DNA from: Tamarix chinensis
Lineage: Eukaryota; Streptophyta; Magnoliopsida; Caryophyllales; Tamaricaceae
Direction of reading: 5' to 3'
NCBI GenBank assembly: GCA_030549775.1
Contig: CM060171.1
Span: 138,354,859-138,418,858 of the forward strand
DNA length: 64,000 nt
Position 1 is the stretch's first letter, and each line of letters opens with the position of its first letter. The notes beneath the pieces are model-generated. The model searched no databases and had not been told where the DNA came from. It worked only from the letters and a program-made list of their open reading frames with translations. The position numbers were made by a program, and so were the translations under genes. Positions 13,590-25,200 of this stretch are shown here, piece by piece.

Positions 13590-16341
13590 CTTCCATTTTT
13601 ATTTTTTAAATTTTTAAGAAATGATGTTTTCGCGTTTCTTTTTATCTTTATCCATCATTAATTATTTAACATTTATTATAAAATAATACATTATCAAATA
13701 ATTAACATTTTAATTTTCATTGCAACAAATTTGAACAAACATTTATCGTAAATTTATACTCCAATGTAAAAATATTACTATAATTAGATATTTTAAGCAT
13801 ATTTTATAATTTGATTACGATTATACTAATTAATTATAAAAATATAAATTTCAAACTTAGAAACTAATTAACAGCTATAACAAATCTATCGACTAATGAG
13901 CTACATATTTATTTTTTGTTGGCTTTGATGAACCAATCGATTGAGATATTAAAAACAATCAAAAAATCCAACGAAACTCTTGATCTTTGTTCTACTTCAA
14001 CTCGAATCTCTCTCCAATCTTCATCTAGCATTGAAAATATGTTATACTTTGATAATAAATAATTTTTTTAGGGTCTTAAACCCTCATTACAACTATTTTC
14101 ATATTTGACTAAGCCTAAAATGATTTTCAACCCATAAAGTTATAAAGTGCTTTTTCCCCATTTTTTTTTAATTCCATCTTTATCATTTTATCTCTCTCCT
14201 CTCCCTTTTGGTTCGTCATGCAAATCTTGGTTGCTGTCATATCCCATCATTTTGCCTCCCTTTTAACTTGGTCTAAGATCTTCTTAGCCTTATCCTACAC
14301 ATCTAGCCCTCCTCTCTCATGTTTGTTCTCCACACTCAAGTGGCCAACCCATTCTTTGTTCCATAACTTTTGATCTCAACCAAACCTTCTCTCCATCTCA
14401 TTTGTGCTCATCTGGCTCTTTGCAACACTTTGTAGCTCATTTTCTCTCCCTTGTAAGAAAAACCTCTCAAGTGTTCTCATTTCCCTTCTCTCTTTAGCTC
14501 TTCCTCTACTCTTTACTTCTATCTCTCTGCTTTGTTTATGATATTAATCTCTAAAAATATTTTGCTAAATCTTTTTATCTAATTGTTGATTGGTGAGCAA
14601 GAATTTTAGATGTTAGAGTACTTGTGGGTGGTCTTCTTTGCTCGAAGACTTGCTTTGAGGGTAAACTTGGCCAGATCTTATAAATGTAGAATAATATGCT
14701 ATGTGTTATGTGCTATGTGTTTTAGTTATTTATAGTATGAATCCATGAGTAAATTTATGTTTAAGAGCATGTTTGGGCATTTACAAGCATGAATTTGGTC
14801 TTGGGAGCATGATTGGTTTTAGATGGTTTCTCCTTGAAAATTATGAGTTGATTATAGCATGATTGTTAAGTATGTTGGATGATTAAGGCTTAACATAAGT
14901 TTTTATATTCAATTTATAGAAGTTTCCATGAGGTGTGAGTGTGTGTGTGTGTTTGGATTAAGTTTGGAAGCATGAGTAATTCAAATGTGTTTTACCCAGT
15001 GGAACCAATCAATTGGTTAGGGCAAAACTAGTCAGCTAGTTTTAGCCCACTAGTCAACTAGCTGCCAGAAATTTTGTGGAAGTTTAGTCTTAACTTGTAA
15101 TAGTTAATTAATACCACTAGTCAAGTGGTTTCATATAGCAGTTGACTAGTTTACCTATTTTATATTTTTTTTATGGCTTATTTTCTAAACTAGTCCATTG
15201 AAGTGTCTATGACTTTTTGTGAAATTTTCATATATAAACCTTTAGTGTTGACTTTTTATTTGGCATTTAACTTTATTAAATAATGTATAAAATGGGAATA
15301 ATTGGTTTACATGCGGATGTTTGGTATGAATTAAATTTTTGGCCTTGAATAAGATATTTGTGATTTAAGTGGAAGATTGTGGAATTTTATGATGACTTCC
15401 CTTGATTGATTAGCCGGTGTTTTATCTTACCTTTATTTGAGTTGTGGTGGATATCTATAATGGGTTAGTTAGTGGTTTTAATCCACTTTTATTTGAGTTG
15501 CACTAGTTATTTATATTGGATAAACTAGTGATTTTATTCCACCTTTATTTGAGTTGTGTTGACTATCTATATTGAGTTAGTTGGTGGTTTTAGTCCACCT
15601 TTGTTTGAGATGTGCTAAATATATATATTGAGTTAGTTAATGGTAGATAAGCAACCTTTATTTGAATTACACTAGCTATCTATATTGGGCCAGTTGATGA
15701 TAGATAATCCATATATGTTAATTATTGAGTTGTGATAGCTATTTATATTGGCTTAGTTAATGATAGACTCTCCACTTACCTCACCATGATATTGTTATGG
15801 TTATGATATCAGTTATGAGAAGGGTATGTATTATGGAAATATGAGTATAAATGGGTTATTTCTATAAGATTATTGTGTTTAATCTGTAATAGTTTGATTA
15901 AGTGAATCATATGTGTAATACTCCGAATTTAACCTAACCTTAATCACAAGTGATTAATAGTTTAATCTCACCCTAATCCTTTAATCTAAATTTTAAACCT
16001 AACTCTAACCCTAATCCTAAACTTTTTTCCTCTGCTTCCTCTTCCTTTTCCCTTTTACCTTTTCTTTTCCCCCTTTTCTTCTTTTCCTTTTTCCTCATTT
16101 CTTCTTCTCTTTCCTTGGTATTCTTCTTCCCCACGGGTTTCCCTCCACCAACCAAACAAACCTAACTAAGTCTACATTTCCCAAGGATGTGTCACACAAA
16201 ATTTTCCCCTCAAATCCCCTATTCTCTGCATTTTTACCCGTGCCTAATCTACCTCACCTCTCATCCTTCTCACGCCTCACCATTCACATGCCATCTCCCA
16301 AAACCCTTCATCTCTCACTCCTTATTTCATTTAATAACTCA
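13590..16341 (+). repeat. Direct repeat copy A (~2.75 kb), uninterrupted
   Basis: Copy A aligns almost base for base with copy B (16863-25200) once the CACTA insertion in B is removed. Shared landmarks in order: the AAGAAATGATGTTTT start region; a pyrimidine-rich stretch with GCTTTTTCCCCA (14150); AACCTCTCAAGTGTTCTC (14462); a run of 56-bp tandem repeats (15425-15780); a TGTAATACTCCG motif (15914); and a second pyrimidine-rich block (16020-16140). Homology ends abruptly at 16341 after TTTAATAACTCA. The make-up recalls plant LTRs, but no coding interior, primer site or terminal TG/CA pair ties A and B together as an LTR pair. A tandem segmental duplication is equally possible. Confidence 0.8.
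15425..15780. repeat. ~56-bp tandem repeats in copy A
   Basis: About six diverged units of the type TTTATTTGAGTTG, then CTATCTATATTGAGTTAGTT, then a GGTTTTA-type spacer. The same array occurs in copy B at about 24215-24575, so it predates the A/B duplication. Confidence 0.8.
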
Positions 16342-16862
16342 TATTATCCGATTTGTTGAGCGAATGCTGAGCAAATATCCGATTCGCTTAGCAAATATCT
16401 GACTTACTCAACAAATATCCAATGTTAAAACTAAAATAAGAAAGGAGTGGATGGAGTCTATCGGTATACAGATTATTTTTATTTTTATTTTTATAAATAT
16501 CTAAAAAGGGATTGTATTAAAAATATAATTTCAATTAAATTAAATTTTTCCTCAAATAATAAATAAAGTAAGTAAATATTATACACAGACACATATAAAT
16601 TTATTTATATACAATTATATATAAAATAAAAAATTATAAAAAAATGTATAAATATTTTTCTTCGGATCGGATATTATTTGTATTTGTCGGATCGGATATT
16701 TGGTTTGTTTGACTTTTCGTTGACCGGATCGGATATTTGATTTGAAAAAAAATTGGATCGGTTATTTGCTTTTTTGGATCGGATCGCTTCGGATATCGAA
16801 TCAAATAAGCAGATTTCGGATAACATGAACAGCACATACATACATATATATTACCGTTCCGC
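16342..16862. repeat. Spacer between A and B with GGATCGGATATTTG repeats
   Basis: Contains several copies of a GGATCGGATATTTG-like motif (16660-16800) and related AAATATCCGA words on the other strand (16375-16420). Such short subterminal repeats are common near the ends of plant hAT and similar DNA transposons, but I could not find terminal repeats or a target duplication. No gene. Confidence 0.4.
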
Positions 16863-17659
16863 TTCCGTTTTTGTTTTCTAAAGGTTTTAAGAAATGATGT
16901 TTTCACATTTCTTTTTATCTTCGTCCATCATCAATTACTTATCATTTATTATAAAATAATACATCATCAAATAATCAACATTCAGTTTTCACTGCAACAA
17001 ATTTAAACAAACATTTATCGTAAATTTATACTCCAATGTATGAATATTACTATAATTAGATATTTTAAGCATATTTTATAATTCGATTACGATTATACTA
17101 ATTAATTATAAAAAATAAATTTCAAACTTAGAAACTAATTAATAGCTATAACAAATCTAACAACTCATAAACTACATATTTATTTTTTGTTGGCTTTGAT
17201 GAACCAATAGATCGATATATTAAAAACAATCAAAAGGATCCAACGAAACTCGTGATCTTTGTTCTACTTCAACTCGAATCTCTCTCCAATCTTTATCTAG
17301 CATTGAAAATATGTTATACTTTGATAATAAATAATTTTTTTAGGGTCCTAAACCCGCATTACAACTATTTTCATATTTGGCTAAGCCTAAAATGATTTTG
17401 ATCCCATAAAGTCATAAAGTGCTTTTTCCCCACTTTTTCTTAATTCCATCTTTGTCATTTTATCTCTCTCCTCTCCCTTTTGGTTCGTCATGCAAATCTT
17501 GGTTGCAGTCATATCCCATCATTTTTGCCTCCCTTTTAACCTGGTCTAAGATCTTCTTAGCCCTATCCTACACATCTAGCCCTCCTCTCTCATGTTTGTT
17601 CTCCACACTCAAGTGGCCAACCCATTCTTTGTTCCATGAATTTTGATCTCAACCAAGCC

Positions 17660-17662
17660 TTC
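17660..17662. repeat. Target site duplication TTC, left of CACTA element 2
   Basis: TTC directly before CACTA. The partner is at 23197-23199, and copy A has a single TTC at the equivalent place. Confidence 0.9.
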
Positions 17663-17699
17663 CACTACTACGAAAACAAAAAACAATAATGGGACATAA

Positions 17700-17930
17700 A
17701 TAACGGTGGTTCAAAAACCGTTGTCAAACGCGTGAGAATTAATGCGCGGGACAGTTTTGATAACGGTTATAGTTCAAAACCGTTATTAAAAGGGCAACGT
17801 TAAAATTTGCACGAATGTTTTAATCACGGTTCAAGTAAAACCGTTATTAAAAGAGGTTTTAATAACTGTTATTAAAACCTCTTTTAATAACCGTTCTCTC
17901 AGGAACCGTTATTAAAACTCCAAAATCAAA
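17700..17930. repeat. CACTA 5' subterminal repeats
   Basis: Several copies of AACCGTTATTAAAA and its complement, many arranged as facing pairs around a short loop (ATAACGGT...ACCGTTAT). In En/Spm the TNPA protein binds short subterminal repeats of this kind. The exact site for this family is inferred from repetition alone. Confidence 0.8.
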
Positions 17931-18283
17931 CTTTTATTTAGCTTAGTTCTGTTTTGTGCCAAAAATTTCAAACTCTCTGCACCTTCATTCTCCTACTCTC
18001 CTTCTCCTTGCAAACCCTCGCACCACACCACACCGTGCACCACCACTCCGGCTCCTCTCAAGTAAGGAAAACCCTCGCACCGCCAACTCTCCACCACCCC
18101 TCTGCCATTGTCGGCTTTGCATGTGCATGCTGTCATTGTTCTGAAGCTAGCTAGCCAGCATTTGTACCTTCATCCTCTGTCGTGTTTGTAGGCCCTTGCC
18201 TCTCTCAACTTGCTCACTGTCGTATTTGTAGCTAGCTCACTTTATGTATGTGTTTTTTCTTCCTCTCGTAACTTTTATCTATA

Positions 18284-18329
<46 letters not shown>

Positions 18330-18820
18330 TGTTGCTACAGGGTTGCGTTTGTTTGTTATTGAAAAATTACAATTTATCATTCGAAAATGTGTTGTTGAAT
18401 GTATTGGTTGAAAATGTTGTTGTTCGTTGTTGAACTTGTTGCGTTATTGAGACCTTTACATATATATATAATATGAATGTGAGTGTAGAATTATATACAT
18501 TTTCACTCATAAAAACTATATACACACACACACACACATTTTCATTAATGAGTATAGGACACTAGCAATAAGATATAGGAAATGTCATATAATGAAATAA
18601 AAATATATTTTACATATGCACATCATTAAATGAAAATTTCAATTAGAGATACATATGTTAATTATTGCTATTTGATGAGGATTAAATAGATATAGAAAAT
18701 AAGGAATATATAAAAGTGAATAATTAAATAGAGAGAAATAATTTTGTATGATAATAATAATAATAATAATAATATGATTTATATATTATGGTTTAATTAC
18801 AGTTAGCTAGGTTTAGGATT

Positions 18821-18930
18821 AGGGTTTTATGAGGTTTAGGGTTATGTTTTATTATAATAAATTATGGTTAAATAGCTAGGGTTAGGGTTAGGGTTTATCG
18901 TTTATTATGGTTAATTAGGGTTAGGGTTAG
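18821..18930. repeat. Short telomere-like TTAGGG/TTTAGGG words inside CACTA element 2
   Basis: Clusters of GGTTAGGGTTAGGGTTTA and similar words. They are too short and degenerate for an interstitial telomere. They sit in the non-coding 5' half of the element. Confidence 0.6.
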
Positions 18931-19109
18931 TATTAATATCTTTTTGGAAATGTGTTAGCATGATTCGTATATATATATAATAGCATGATACATTTAGGAT
19001 TAATTCTTTCTAAGCATGATTCGTATCGATAATATAATGGTACATTATGCTCAATACATAACATTCATTCAATACATAACATTCTAACATAATTTATTTA
19101 TTTATTTTT

Positions 19110-22100
19110 TGTAGAGATATGGCCAACAAAAACATTGATAGGGACAACAGTGATGAAGAAGGGAAAAGATGACCTAAAATTATGAGAATCATCAAAGACA
19201 TGAGGAATAGAGGAGAATTAGTCGAGTTGGGATGGAATACTTACAATCTTCCCATTGGCCCTTACGCAGACATGTTCTTGACTTACATTTCACTTGTGAC
19301 CCGTAACCGTGTTTCCTATCTCCTATAATAATTGGAAGTAGGTTCCAAAGGGTCATAAAGAGCATATTTGGCAGGAAATCACGGTAAATATGCTATTTTA
19401 TGTAATCATTTTTGTATGTCAAATGTTATTAATTTCATTACATTAATATCGGTATACATCTACATGTCTTATTTTGCAGAGAGTGTTCAATGTCCCAGAG
19501 AGTAGGAAGAAATGGCTTCTTAGACATTGTGGGGTGCGTCTAAGAACATTTAGGTCATATTTAGCTCGTAGGAAAATGTATAGAAAGAGGGATGGTTCTC
19601 TACGGCAGAACCCACCCAAACGATACGGTTTCATCGATCAGGAAAGTTGGAACCAATTTATTGCATATCGTCTTACAGGGGATTTTAATGTACTTGTTAG
19701 ATAAAAATTAAACTTTTTGTATCGATCCCAATATTATGCTTAATATTGAAATAACCATATCACTATGTTTTGGCTTGTCACATAGGAAAAAAGTACCCAA
19801 AATAAAGAGATTGCGAAGCAAAATAAATATCGGCATAATATGGCTCGCAAAGGCTATGCGGGCCTTGAAGAGGAGTTGATATGTATTTTGTGATTTATCT
19901 ATTTACATGTAAATGTTGAATTTTATAATAATATTCTTAATTAAGAATATTTTTTGATTTGTAGCTCCTAGCCCAAGACTTGGACCCATGTACCTCGTCC
20001 ATCAATATTGGTATATTATGGAAGAAGGCTAAAGCAACAAGAGATAGATATATTAATGAATATGTAGATGTTGCAGCAAAAAAAATTGTAAGTTTGTAGA
20101 TATCTAGAACCCTACTTAGTTTTCTTTGAGAAAACTATTATATTATGCTTATTCATATAAGTTAAATTTACATATATTATATACATTACAGGATGAACTT
20201 GAAACGTCATATGGTGAGGAGGGGGTGGATCAATATAGCATTGTGTCCCAGGCTACAGGAATTGTAGAACACCCTGGAAGACACAGGGGTCTTGGATTAT
20301 GTGTTACGAGAACGAGCATATGTGGTCGATCTCGTGGTTCTCGTAGCACTAATGAGCAAGTCGCCATCCTCACCCAGAAATTGAACATGGCATTTGAACA
20401 GATGGCAAAAATGGAGCAAGAGTTGTCATTTATTAAATCTCAAGGGTATAAGCCATCCGATTCAGTAGACCATGATCAGCTTCACATACCTAATGTAAAT
20501 AGCGTCAGAGATAGTTGTGAAGCTGATGCACGTCTTTCTACTCTTCCTAAGGTAAGCATTACAAACTATGAATTGTCATTAAATATATTCAGTGTAATAA
20601 ATAATTAATAATATGTAATATTTTTGTTTAGGGTTTGCATAAATATGACTTATTAGCGAATGACTTTTCAACACTTTTGGCTAAAGGAAGGGTTCGCATC
20701 AGTCACAGTACCCAAACGCAAACAATCTACGGGTACAATTTAGCCCTAAATACAAGGTCGGTAAGTATTGACACTCCAATCATTGGCAGTGCGCACTTGC
20801 CTTGTTATAAAGAGGGAGATGATGCAACCACAGTACTAGAAGCTTATGGAAGCTTCGTGGCTTGGCCTGCGGATCAGATACGTCTCACTACTGAAGAGGT
20901 ATTAACATTCGACATTTTCATTAGACCTTGTTTAGTAGTTACACTATTCATACCTTTTTCATATATATATTTATATACTCAATACATATTTTGTTTAATA
21001 TTATCAATGAAGGAATCAAAAAAGGAATAAAAAAAGAAGACTGCTCCTTCTAGTAAAACCAAGAGAGGTACTAGCAGAATGAGCAACACAAAATAGGGTG
21101 TTTCTAAAGGAAAGAGAGCTAAATTTGAAAAATTATTTGCCCCACAAAAAATTCATTCTTCAGATCAGAAAAGCCAACCTCCACCAGTAATAGCTTTATT
21201 GTATTTTTATGCCCAAAACTACCCCAGGGACAATTATATTTTCATTGATTGTCGTCCTGAGTATGTTCGGAGGGACGATGCTACTTACATGGTATCGACG
21301 GTTGACATAAGCGACATTTATAATTAGGAATGGATGTCAACCATGAGTTTCGTCGTCTATGTCACGTAAGTATTATTTTATTTTGAGATTTTAGTACTCT
21401 TAACTTGTACAATTGGAATTTTTATGACCTCTTATATGAGTTATTAGTTATTAACAAATATGCATTGTTTTTGTCATCCATAGGTTGGTAGCTAATCACG
21501 CTACGATGGAGGGAATGCTGTCTTATATTGTGTTTGTGTGCCCATACTATATAGCTGACCGTAGTACAATAAGATAGGTTAGGCACATAAACTATTTAGC
21601 GGATGTCATTTTGATTGAGGGATACAACAAGCTCTATCTCATTCCTCACCTCACAAATGAAAATTAGGTTTTGTACGCCATCCGACCTGATCTTAATAAA
21701 GTCTATGTGTTTGATTCCCTTCGAACTTATGACGTGCCTTTTGACATGTTAGCATACTTTTCACTTCTTACTTCATTAGCTTATTTATACATATATTCTA
21801 CTTTCATTATTTGAGGTATATATACTTACAATATTGTGTATCCAACTCTATTTATTAGGGCACTACGGACGGCGTATCAAAGGAGAGGTGGGAATGGTGT
21901 CCCAGACCCAAAGAATGTTCAATACGAGCCTGTCATAGTAAGTAGGAAGACAACTATTTTGTATTTTATTTTAATTCAAATTAATATCTAATATTTAGAG
22001 AGCTAACTAAATTCATTTGACAGTGTCCACAACAGCAAAATAATAATGATTGTGGATACTATGTATGTAGAGCAATGGATCTGATAGTCCAGAACAGATC

Positions 22101-22332
22101 GGTCAACATAAATCCAAGCCATGTATGTTTGCTTTTCGATATTTTTCCATTAATGAATCATGACATATATGTTTGGTACTTGACGTAAGTGCTAACTGTA
22201 TATTAATCAAAACTCGGGCATTGTAGTTTTTTACCGATGAATATACACGAGGTCAGCAATACAATGTTGATGAAATTGATGAAGTTAGAGACCAATGGGC
22301 CAAGCATGTGCACTCATTCATTCGGTATTAGG
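19110..22332 (+). pseudogene. CACTA second gene: Ptta/En/Spm-type protein plus Ulp1-like C48 protease domain
   Basis: Exon-like blocks: 19113-19386, 19482-19702, 19787-19877, 19965-20088, 20192-20551, 20632-20898, 21012-21366, 21483-21748, 21859-21939, 22024-22125 and 22227-22332. The first five match remnant 1 (2537-3683). Block 2 holds SRKKWLLRHCG, and block 5 is a coiled-coil-like stretch with Gln-Lys-Leu-Asn and Met-Glu-Gln-Glu runs. From 21480 the protein resembles Ulp1/C48 cysteine proteases: KVYVFDSL, then QQNNNDCGYYVC with the expected Gln and catalytic Cys. The usual His-Trp before this is replaced by Asn and a TAG stop (near 21667), so the protease is dead. Other breaks are TGA at about 19168 and a one-base insertion near 19310. 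C48 domains are known passengers of plant DNA transposons. Confidence 0.8.
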
Positions 22333-22654
22333 TAGAGATCTATATATTCTACATGCATGTTAAGGTTTGTATTTTGTCTATGTCTTTCAGTCTTCTAGGC
22401 TAGATTCATGAACTTTTTACTTTGGGGTGTAGAGCTACCAAGTTGTGGTATGCCTACTAATTTTGATTCTTGAGTATATATGTCTGGTGTATTAAGATAT
22501 GCATATTAATTATAGATTGATTGAAATTATGGTGTGATTGCAGATTTGTTATGAATTGATGTTGTTTTATAATGCAGATTTGGTAATTATTTGAACATAC
22601 AACTGTGTATGTGGGCAGGAACAAAACTACAAAAACATTAAAAAAACTATAGTT

Positions 22655-23180
22655 TTAATAACGGATCTTAATAAGAATCGTTATTAAAACCACGTATTTC
22701 ATCTCAAATTTATGCTAAGTTAATATGTATTAGGGTTTAATAAAAGCATAATCAATAACCAAAACCCTAATTGGATGATAGAGTTTTAATAACGGTTCTT
22801 ATGAAAACCGTTATCAAAACCTAGGCTTTAATAACGGTTCTTCAAAAATTGTTTTTAAAACGTAGGTTTTAATAACGGTTCTGATGCAAACCGTTATTAA
22901 AACCTAATTTTTCATAACGGTTTTCACACGAACCGCTATTAAAAATGTGCATTTAATCTCAATTTATGTTCATTTAATATGTATTAGGGTTTAATAAATA
23001 CGTAAACAATGACTGAAACCCTAATTCGATGATGTTTTAACAACGGTTTTTGTAATAAATTTATTAAAACCTTTTTTTAACAACGGTTGTTTCTTAAAAA
23101 CCATTATTAAATATACAGTTTATGCTCATATTGGCGGGGTTTTTTTATATTTTTTTTATAAAATAACCGTTATTAAAACC
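22655..23180. repeat. CACTA 3' subterminal repeats
   Basis: At least six facing pairs of ATAACGGTT and AACCGTTAT words, for example around 22790-22825, 22830-22860, 22870-22905 and 22912-22945, up to the terminal TAGTG. The motif is the same as at the 5' end. Confidence 0.8.
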
Positions 23181-23196
23181 CCTTTTTGGGGTAGTG

Positions 23197-23199
23197 TTC
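23197..23199. repeat. Target site duplication TTC, right of CACTA element 2
   Basis: TTC directly after TAGTG, followed by the continuation of copy B (TCTCAATCTCATTTGTGC). Confidence 0.9.
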
Positions 23200-25200
23200 T
23201 CTCAATCTCATTTGTGCTCATCTGGCTCTTTGTAACACTTTGTAGCTCATTTTCCCTCCCTTGTAAGAAAAACCTCTCAAGTGTTCTCATTTCCCTTCTC
23301 TCTTTAGCTCTTCCTCTACTCTTTACTTCTATCTCTCTGCTTTGTTTATGATATTAATCTCTAAAAATATTTTGCTAAATCTTTTTATCTAATTGTTGAT
23401 TGGTGAGCAAGAATTTTAGATGTTAGAGTGCTTGTGGGCGGTCTTCTTTGCTCAAAGACTTGCTTTGAGGGTAAACTTGGCTAGATCTTATAAATTTAGA
23501 ATAATATGCTATGTGTTATGTGCTATGTGCTTTGGTTATTTATAGCATGAATCCATGAGTAAATTTATGTTTAAGAACATGTTTGGGCATTTGGAAGCAT
23601 GAATTTGGCCTTGGGAGCATGATGGGTTTTAGTTAATTTCTCCTTGATTATAGCATGATTCTTGAGTATGTTGGATGATTAAGGATTAAAATAAGTTTTT
23701 ATATTCAATTTATAGAAGTTTCCATGAGGCGCGCGTGTGTGTTTAGATTAAGTTTGGAAGCATGGGTAATTCAAATGTGTTTTACCCGGTGGAACCAATC
23801 AATTGGTTAGGGGTAAAACTAGTTGACTTGTTTTGCCCACTAGTCAACTGGCTACTAGAAATTTTGTGAAAGTTTAGTATTAACTTGTACTAGTTAATTA
23901 ATAGCACTATTCAAGTGGTTTCATATAGCAATTGACTAGTTTACCTATTTTACATTATTTTTTATGGCTTATTTTCTAAACTAGTCCATTGAAGTGTCTA
24001 TGACTTTTTGTGAAATTTTCATATATAAACCTTTAGTGTTGACTTTTTTATTTGGCATTTAACTTTATTAAATAATGTATAAAATGAGAATAATTGGTTT
24101 ATGTGCCGATGTTTGGTATGAATTAAAGTTATGGCCTTGAATAAGATATTTGTGATTTAAGTGGAAGATTGTGGAATTTTGTGTTGACTTCCCTTGATTG
24201 ATTAGCCGGTGTTTTACCTTACCTTTATTTGAGTTGTGGTGGATATCTATATTGGGTTAGTTAGTGGTTTTAATCCACTTTTATTTGAGTTGCACTAGTT
24301 ATCTATATTGGATCAACTAGTGATTTTATTCCACCTTTATTTGAGTTGTGTTAACTATCTATATTGAGTTAGTTGGTGGTTTTAGTCCACCTTTGTTTGA
24401 GATGTGCTAACTATCTATATTGAGTTAGTTAATGGTAGATAAGCAACCTTTATTTGAATTACACTAGCTATCTATATTGGGCCAGTTGATGATAGATAAT
24501 CCATATATGTGTTAATTATTGAGTTATGATAGCTATTTATATTGGCTTAGTTAATGATAGAACTCTCCACTTACCTCACCATGATATTGTTATGGTTATG
24601 ATATCAGTTATGAGAAGGGTATGTATTATGGAAATATGAGTATAAATGGGTTATTTCTATAAGATTATTGTGTTTAATCTGTAATAGTTTGATTAAGTGA
24701 ATCATATGTGTAATACTCCGAATTTAACCTAACCTTAATCACAAGTGATTAATAGTTTAATCTCACCCTAATCCTTTAATCTAAATTTTAAACCTAACTC
24801 TAACCCTATTCCTAAACTTAATTATTTCCTCTTTTTCCTCTTCCTTTTCCCTTTTACCTTTTCTTTTTCCCCCGTTTCTTCTTATCTTTCCTTAGTAAGT
24901 ATCTGGCCCATGGTAATCAGATATATTTGTATGTTATTTAGCTTAAGTATCTTAGTGTTTGATGTGTTGGGGTTCCCTTTGCCAACCAAACAAACCTAAC
25001 TACGTCTACATTTTCACTCCATCATCACATCCCTCCATTCCAGGGATGTGTCACACGAAATTTCCCCCTCAAATCCCCTATTCTTTGCATATTTACCCAT
25101 GCCTAATCTACCTCACCTCTCAGCCTTCTCACGCCTCACCATTCACATGCCATCTCCCATAACCCTTCATCTCTCATTCCTTATTTCATTTAATAACTCA

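Larger units (their letters stand above)
17663..23196 (+). mobile_element. Complete non-autonomous CACTA element 2 (5534 bp)
   Basis: The element starts CACTACTACGAAAA and ends TTTTTGGGGTAGTG, the inverted CACTA termini of this superfamily. It is flanked by a 3-bp direct duplication TTC (17660-17662 and 23197-23199), the size CACTA elements make. The uninterrupted copy A at 14382-14395 shows the pre-insertion site with a single TTC. Both ends carry arrays of inverted AACCGTTATTAAAA motifs, the likely binding sites of the element's own protein. Inside is only the second CACTA gene joined to a C48 protease-like part. The TNP2 transposase found in remnant 1 is absent: sequence homologous to remnant 1 begins at about 19036. 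It is therefore a deletion derivative depending on another element for mobility. Confidence 0.92.
16863..25200 (+). repeat. Direct repeat copy B, interrupted by CACTA element 2
   Basis: Homologous to copy A at 16863-17662 and again from 23197 to 25200. The offset to A at the left end is 3273 bases. The gap is exactly the CACTA element plus one TTC. Copy B also has an extra ~85 bp at 24885-24970 absent from A. Part of it (TTGTATGTTATTTAGCTTAAG) resembles 33700-33760 beside the MULE-OTU remnant. Beyond 25200 copy B continues pyrimidine-rich to about 25690 without a counterpart in A. The tandem array lies at about 24215-24575 and the TGTAATACTCCG motif at 24709. Confidence 0.8.

Noticed and set aside
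18821..18930. Interstitial telomere
   Set aside because: Only a few TTAGGG words mixed with other sequence, inside a CACTA element.
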